DNA of 37,022 bases, from NCBI GenBank assembly GCA_003427395.1, contig BFEA01000007.1, forward strand, positions 2,030,278 to 2,067,299. The letters are read 5' to 3'. The stretch comes from Chara braunii (lineage: Eukaryota > Streptophyta > Charophyceae > Charales > Characeae). The notes beneath the pieces are model-generated. The model was given only the letters and a program-made list of their open reading frames with translations. It searched no databases and had not been told where the DNA came from. Both the position numbers and the translations under genes were made by a program. Shown in pieces: positions 31,350 to 37,022 of the stretch; the stretch's first letter is position 1, and each line of letters starts with the position of its first letter.

Positions 31350-32140
31350 ATAAAGCTAGACCACCCAAACTTATGGAACATGTCTAGCTCATAGGGCAAA
31401 ACAATTTTTCTCTTCTTTGGGCATATGACTAGGCCATCCTAGTCGTCCTGAACTATTTAAGTATCTAAGTTTTATATAACTATCTGCACTTAGTCTTTTG
31501 AGGTAGCATATAACTGAACCGATCATCCTTAGCTCGAGATTCAGTCTGCCCCTTCGTATTACAAGTTTACTCTTAATTAGTACTCTCTTCAGTTGGTGAT
31601 AAACTATAGTCAGACCACCCAAACTTATGGAACCTTGTCTGACTAACCTGTTCATAAGTAGGATAGTAATAAAGTATAGTCAAGTTATAACTTTTTGGTT
31701 TCAGCATGTGCATGACATTGGACCAAGACCACCCAAACTTATGGAACCTTTGCAGTCCTCCGTCCGATTCTTTCTCTTATCCAAAGCAGGAAGAGGCTGA
31801 GCCACCAAAACTTATGCGAAATTCTCAGACCTCCTCGTTTAGAACCAAAAGAAACTGGAAGAAACTCAAAGTAAACTAGGCGACCAGGCCACCCAAACTT
31901 ATGGAACGTGCTCAAACCTCCTCGTTTAGAACCAAAAGAAACTGGAAGAAACCCAAAGTAAACAAGGCGTTCAAGCCACCCAAACTTATGGAAGATGCTT
32001 GGCCCCTGAAAAGTCATCCACAGACAGCCCTCGCAAGTCAGAGCAACAAGACCACCCAAACTTATGAAACATGTCTGGTTCTCCAGGTAACTCAAAAATA
32101 AACATAGCACTGGGCCTCCCCAAACTTATGGAGACTTGCC
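31350..32140 (-). repeat. Hairpin array in the inverted LTR
   Basis: Eight units carry the plus-strand core CCACCCAAACTTATGGAA, or a close variant; on the minus strand this reads TTCCATAAGTTTGGGTGG. Arms differ and self-pair: AGCTAGAC/GTCTAGCT (31354-31361, 31382-31389), TAGTCAGAC/GTCTGACTA (31607-31615, 31637-31645), and shorter ones such as CTGAG/CTCAG, CAAGC/GCTTG and GGGC/GCCC. The shared ATAAGTTT[AG]GG links it to the array in the main element. Confidence 0.8.
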
Positions 32141-33240
32141 CAACCTTTGATTGACCCAGTCAGACACAAGCAAAACTGCCTTCCTCCCAACCTTCCCCAG
32201 ATGCAATCCCACAATCTGTTTTCAGCCAATACAATAAAAACTGAAATTGGATTTGCACAACCATTCTTTTATCAAGTCTGATTTATGTCCTTAAATCAAA
32301 CTGAAAGTCAAAGTAGGGAGATAGGCAATATACCCAGTCAATCATAGCACGAAATATAGTTAGGGGTTATACGGATTTATAGAAGGAAATCAATGGTTAC
32401 CTTTCAATTCCCTGCCTCCAGAACTCCTCCTGAGTTCCAGCAGAGCTCCCTCAATCGGTGGGTTGACTCCCGACAGAGTCTTGACGCGGTCCTACGGATT
32501 GCAATCCCGCATGCCGCCTTCCTCTCTTAACAGGATTAGACTGAGAGTAAGATAGATAGAAGGAGGGGTTTTAGACTCTCGAGATACAGGAGAGGGACAA
32601 ACTCAACTCCTAAAAGATTGCCTCAATACCTTCATGCGTCTGAGGGCCCCGCAATGATGGACAATACGAGCAATCGGTAGTCAAACCACGACCAAGCGCA
32701 AGGCAGATAACGCTCTGATGAACCTCCAAATCGCGGCGGTTACCTCCTCGCAGAACCTAGCCCTCCACCTTCGATGATACTACCGTTTCTCGTGGTCTAA
32801 ACGCCGCTACGCAGCCTAGAAAGGTTTCTCTCGAATAGAGCACACCCTTGTCTTCTTACTCGAAGACGGACGTAAACGCAACGAAAACGCAGTAGCAAGG
32901 CATCACGCAGTGCACAATGAAATGCAAAAACATGCACAACCTAAATCAAGTGGGAATAAGTTACAAGCACCCGGTCAACAGTACTCCAAAAACTTCAGCA
33001 GTCCGCTAGTAGAAATAGCCTGGGATAGTAATATGACTGAGCCTGGAACGCGACAGTAATGGCCCCCCAATCTGTCTCAACAGAAACCCAACTGCAGACA
33101 CCAAGGTCCGCAGTAGCCGTAGCAACCATTCATAGCAGAAATCTTGACAAGGCAACACGGCTGGCCACACAGTCAAACCACTGTCAAGGATACCACAGTG
33201 ATCAAACTGCCCGCGCGATCCACAGTCCCTCAATCACACA

Positions 33241-34829
33241 CTAATGTCACCCCCATTTACACCACCAACTCCATTTGCCAAATAGTTAATTCCTTAATTA
33301 TTTTTTCTAACTCTTCTACCCCTCCTCCTACTTCCTCTTTTATACACCCTTTCTCCTTTCAAACATCCATAACTCAATCTTGAGTTGTGAGAGTAGGAGA
33401 CTCCACCTTGGCGTCAGTCTGTCACTTCTGTATGAACGAACAACTTGAAGCTCCCCCACGGATCAGGGAGGAGTCACGGCATGTATAATGACGCTCTAAA
33501 GTAATCATGAGGTGATGAATCAGTGAGGTCATGAGCGTACTTAGCCTACACTAAGAGCACAAACGGTGTGTTCGATAACACTATGTAACCGCGGTTGCCT
33601 TTCTGTTAAACTCTCGGTCTACTGTCCGCCCTCGTGTTCACATCTACGCCCCGACCAACAACCAACCTTGCCATCGCGCGGTTGACGTCACTCCACAGTC
33701 ACTATCTGGACGGGCAACGCATTGATCCACAGGTAAGTCTTCACCCCTTGGCCGACCCTTCATTCCCCCTCTCGACAATCGGTGGGCAAGCCACGCATCA
33801 ATGCACAGATAAGTCCCGAACCTTCACGGCCCGCGGTCGGGGCAACCGGGGTTTTTTAAAGTCAGACACTGTCCAACTCTTTCGTTGAATTGGAGGACTT
33901 CATGTGACTGATGTTTGCCAAAGTTTATTCAGATCAACCCAAGTGACTAAGACTTTTTGTGAATCAGATGTCGTTGACGTCTGACTTAAATGAATTTAGT
34001 TGCTAGTATGGCGGGTTGTTAGCAGTTCTTGATAGGGCCACAGGGGCAAGCGGTCGTGGAAAGACTAAAGCTAGACTATCCTATCTAAAAGACTGACGCA
34101 AGCTTGATAAGACGCGCAATTCAGGGCTTTAGTAGGTCAAAAAGGTGGTGGCGTCAGGGGTTAGATCGACGGCGCGAGAAAATTAGGAAGTGTTTTTTTT
34201 TTTTTCAAAGGTCATGGAGGTACCGCGTACGCAGCTAAGGCTCATGGGCTAGACCACAAGTCGTTGGGCTAGGACGCCGTCGGCTCGGGGGCAGTGCGGC
34301 TGACTAACGGAAAATATGGCAGGCCAAGCCTGCTTCGGCTGCAATAGATGAGTCTACTGGGGGGTACTTGCCGATTCGGTGGAGACGGCTCGACTTCTGA
34401 GATCTGAGTCTTGCGCTCAGACGAGGAGGAGGAGTACCTCTGACCACTTCGTAGAGGGAGAGGCATGCAACACTTCAAGCAATGCCCCTGATGAAGAATC
34501 ATGCACAAAGCAACTTGTCATCCAAAAACATTGGAAACGGATGAAGACTGGTATGTGCGTTGAATCTCACGTCGGCAGTAGGCTGAAACGAATAACTTTG
34601 GCAACCCGTGTCATCAAGTTAAAATTTAGGAAGCCGACTACCTTGTCGGCTGCATTTATATTATCGTCAATAGCCAACTTGTTGTTGGCGGTTGCATGAT
34701 TGTTTTGGGGTGTTTGACCTGAGATGGTCAAAGGTTGATTCTTTACGATGTAAGTATATGCAGATGTTTTATTTTATTTCTTTTGATTGTGTGTTAAAGG
34801 GACTATGATTAATGTTGGGTTTCACGCTT
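33241..34829. other. Unassigned DNA above the inverted LTR
   Basis: It may include the diverged start of the inverted LTR. Two similar blocks (GCATTGATCCACAGGTAAGTC near 33719 and GCATCAATGCACAGATAAGTC near 33795) suggest an old local duplication. A T-run lies at about 34192-34205. No gene is supported. Confidence 0.4.
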
Positions 34830-35287
34830 GGTTGAGACCGTCCTAGTCGACCGGCGTTCGATTCGCACTTGGGAGATCAACACCCTAAGGAACTGACGAC
34901 GTCGGGTTCGCTTGGCGTTAACCAAGCGTATCTATACTACAACGAACATGCAAACGCCCTCGGCCGACCTACCTCTGCAATTGCATCTAAAAACTTTCGC
35001 ATGTGGGTCAGTAGCTCGGTAAGGATACGCCCCTAAGGGTGGTGACAACCCCTTAGGGAAGGAAAGCTTATGCCCCGCGGAAACCTATCCTGTCGTAGGG
35101 GACCACGAGATGTACAGCTGGCGCACCGCGTTAGAGCGGCGAAGGGACGACGCAACCACGACCGTATTGGCGGCTCGCGGGATTATTTTGCGTCGTTCCT
35201 AAGTTGTCTCACATTTTGTTTTTGTTAAACTTATGCGTGACATGGCCGGGAGGACCCTCGCTTGCACGAGGGCCGATGCGCTTGACA
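34830..35287 (+). mobile_element. Truncated LTR 3' end, same family
   Basis: It is homologous to about 5640-6062 of the main LTR. Shared blocks include CCTAGTCGACCG, CTACAACGAAC, AACGCCCTCGGC, GGATACGCCC, CTGTCGTAGGGG and the end GCCGATGCGCTTGACA at 35287. It is diverged and has lost the AGGTAAGT motif. No primer-binding site follows, so it is a remnant. Confidence 0.75.
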
Positions 35288-36722
35288 CCGCCCTCCCCCG
35301 TTATTTCGATCGCTTTGGCTTATTAAAAAAAAAAAAAATGAAACTTCATCTGGAAGGAGGGTCAGGTACACCACATTTCTCCCCTCCTATTTGCATGCAG
35401 CTCCTACACTCGGTTCTTCTAATCTATTACTCTATTACTAAATCCAACATCATCACCGAATGCGCAATGGTCCGAACCTCAAGCTAGCACGTTCCCACAA
35501 CGTTCGTTTTCCTGCTTCCGCCATGCCTCTTGACATTCTCATGCAGTCTTGCTCTATACTAACGTTCCTTTCTTTTAACCTTCTTCTCAGACGAACCTCC
35601 TAATCTAGCTCGCAGTTATCAAAAACCCCCGTTTACCATCTCATTTCGCTCGATTTCGTTGAGAATCGAGCGAAGATTCGTTTTTCGTATTTCTGCCATA
35701 TTCGACTCCTGCTAACATCCCCGCTTGACCCTTGATGCTTATACTGCCCAAACCAGCCCTATAGGTGCGATTTTGGGCTTTTCATTCAGCTCGCAGTGTG
35801 CCAAAACCGCAGAATCGCATGTTTGATCCCCTAAATCCATCCAAAAACGAGCGGGATATACACTTTTTCTCTTCTTCTCCTTCCTTTCCTCCATGTCTCC
35901 GCACACTGTCTTTCTCTACAAAGTTCTAATCTACTAACGTCCCTCTAAAACTAACCTCGTAACCTGGTTCACCCAGCCCAACAATGTTGAAATGGCATCG
36001 TTCCTCACTCAATTCTGTGAGGATTCGAGTGAGAATCGCTCTTCGCTCCTATACACCCGCTTTCTTCCCCGCCATCGTTCTCGCCCCTTCCTCATTAAGA
36101 TCCGAATGCACCTGCGCGAGTTAGCGTCCATGTTCATTCCGCTTCCTCCACTACCTTGCCATCTTTGCTTTCTCCTCCTTACAATGTCGCGCTGTCTCTG
36201 TCTCATTTCTTTCCTTCGTCTTCTCCTTTGAGTGTTTCTGGCGCGAGTTTGCGCCCAGATTCAAACACTGCCCGCTAGCCCTTTCTCGATGCCAGCGCTA
36301 TGCCCCCGATATTAGCACAGCGCCTGCCCCATCGTCTCCCTCGGTTGTTCCCCCGTCATAGCACTCGGCCTTAGAGTCGTGCAGTAGGACTGCCCACTAC
36401 CCTCTACTATCCCGAATGGAAACTTCGGAGGGAACCAGCTACTAGTCGGTCCGTCAATCTTCCGCCCCCATGCACAAGCTTGACGAGCAGTGTCCTTAGC
36501 TGGTACCGCTGCCAGCCCGCCACAGTCTCCTCCTATCCGCTCCACTTCGACAAAGCCCGCCACCACCTCGGGCCCTAAATGGGCAAACCCGCCACATGTA
36601 GGTGGATTGCAAAATCAGGGATGCTGGTCCGCTGCATATCTTGAAGGTAGTAACAAATATTCAAATGAGAACTTTCGAAGCCCGAAGTGGAAACTCGCAA
36701 CTCCATGCGGTGACAACCCGTG

Positions 36723-36726
<4 letters not shown>
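35288..36726. other. Pyrimidine-rich unassigned DNA with a diverged duplication
   Basis: Two segments, roughly 35510-35870 and 35870-36230, share scattered motifs. Each contains a hairpin of similar design: TTCGCTCGATT/AATCGAGCGAA at 35645-35655 and 35664-35674, and CTCACTC/GAGTGAG near 36005-36033. No gene is supported; open frames here are short and low in complexity. Confidence 0.35.
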
Positions 36727-36759
<33 letters not shown>

Positions 36760-36977
36760 AAACCCTTTGTTGTTCGGAAATGGGTAAACATCGTGGCACG
36801 TGACGTCATGTCTTGCTTTCTTTCTCTTCGCGCGCCACGACGTGGCAGGTCGGGCTCTCTCTCTCTCTTTCTCTCTCTCTTTTTCTCTCTCTTTTTTTCT
36901 CTCTCATCTTCTTTGTATTTCTTTTATAGAATCATCTCTCTCTCTCTCTCTCTCACAAAAAAAAAAAAAAAAAAAAA
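36727..36977 (+). repeat. CT microsatellites and poly-A
   Basis: (CT)n at 36727-36755, CT-rich at 36854-36905, (TC)n at 36933-36953 and an A run at 36957-36977. Any open frame here is meaningless. Confidence 0.9.
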
Positions 36978-37022
36978 TTCGTGATTTTAACAAATAAATT
37001 GAACAACGTTTGCCTCAGGGTC

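Larger units (their letters stand above)
28679..33240 (-). mobile_element. Diverged related LTR in inverted orientation (solo or partial)
   Basis: On the minus strand its end reads GCGCTCGACA at 28688-28679, like the ends at 6062 and 26244. Further homologous blocks follow in the same order: the splice-donor region near 28865, the distal-LTR block (28940-29480), the block near 29780-30050 that matches LTR 4150-4410, five ~124-bp units, the hairpin array, the TATA region near 32376 and the Gly/Arg-coding-like GC block near 32650. About 590 bp matching LTR 4440-5030 is missing. No primer-binding site adjoins 28679, so it is either a solo LTR or the 3' LTR of an element. Similarity fades above about 32800; the upper limit is uncertain. 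Confidence 0.75.

Noticed and set aside
34219-34223. GGTAC as the target duplication matching GGTAC at 28674-28678 beside the inverted LTR
   Set aside because: The bases before it do not give a CA (TG on the minus strand) LTR end, and 5-bp matches are common.
35288-35350. Weak likeness between sequence after the LTR fragment and sequence after 26244
   Set aside because: Only scattered matches and an A-rich stretch; the primer-binding site at 6065 argues that the LTR ends before this.
1-37022. tRNA, rRNA or CRISPR loci
   Set aside because: I found no tRNA T-arm with a matching acceptor stem and no rRNA segment. The regularly recurring motifs are hairpin and tandem arrays inside LTRs, not repeat-spacer arrays.

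Overview
The window looks like repeat-rich nuclear DNA of a eukaryote. There are no prokaryotic operons or ribosome-binding sites. It is dominated by one very large Ty3/gypsy LTR retrotransposon. The primer-binding site matches a plant-type tRNA-Asp, and the Gag/Pol style resembles, from memory and unchecked, retroelement proteins of the charophyte alga Chara braunii. I treat a streptophyte alga as likely but unproven.

Layout. Positions 1-6062 are the truncated 5' LTR. A primer-binding site (6065-6083) and leader (to 6462) follow. A decayed gag-pol runs from 6463 to 13042 in the order Gag, zinc knuckle, protease, reverse transcriptase, RNase H, integrase. It is broken by at least four frameshifts and at least five in-frame stops. 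After a convincing 3' splice site (13180-13225) comes a second Gag-like reading frame (13248-15977) with one stop and an intact CCHC zinc knuckle. About 2.6 kb of non-coding DNA leads to a candidate polypurine tract (18591-18607) and the 3' LTR (about 18609-26244). The 3' LTR contains a 985-base assembly gap and a nested foldback element. If the gap length is right, each LTR is about 7.6 kb and the element about 27.6 kb.

The LTRs hold most of the unexpected structure. One array has about 11 hairpins (1941-2880) that share a loop-like core but have different, individually self-complementary arms. A second array has five ~123-bp tandem units. A related, diverged LTR lies in inverted orientation at 28679 to about 33240 and keeps both arrays. 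A short LTR-end fragment lies at about 34830-35287. The rest (26561-28678, 33240-34830, 35288-37022) shows simple repeats and no gene I can support.

Assembly cautions. A 38-bp Nextera mate-pair junction adapter with a 195-bp false duplication sits at 26328-26560. About 2.1 kb of the two LTRs appears identical while the flanks differ by several per cent. Both LTR copies start at the same base next to a gap or the window edge.
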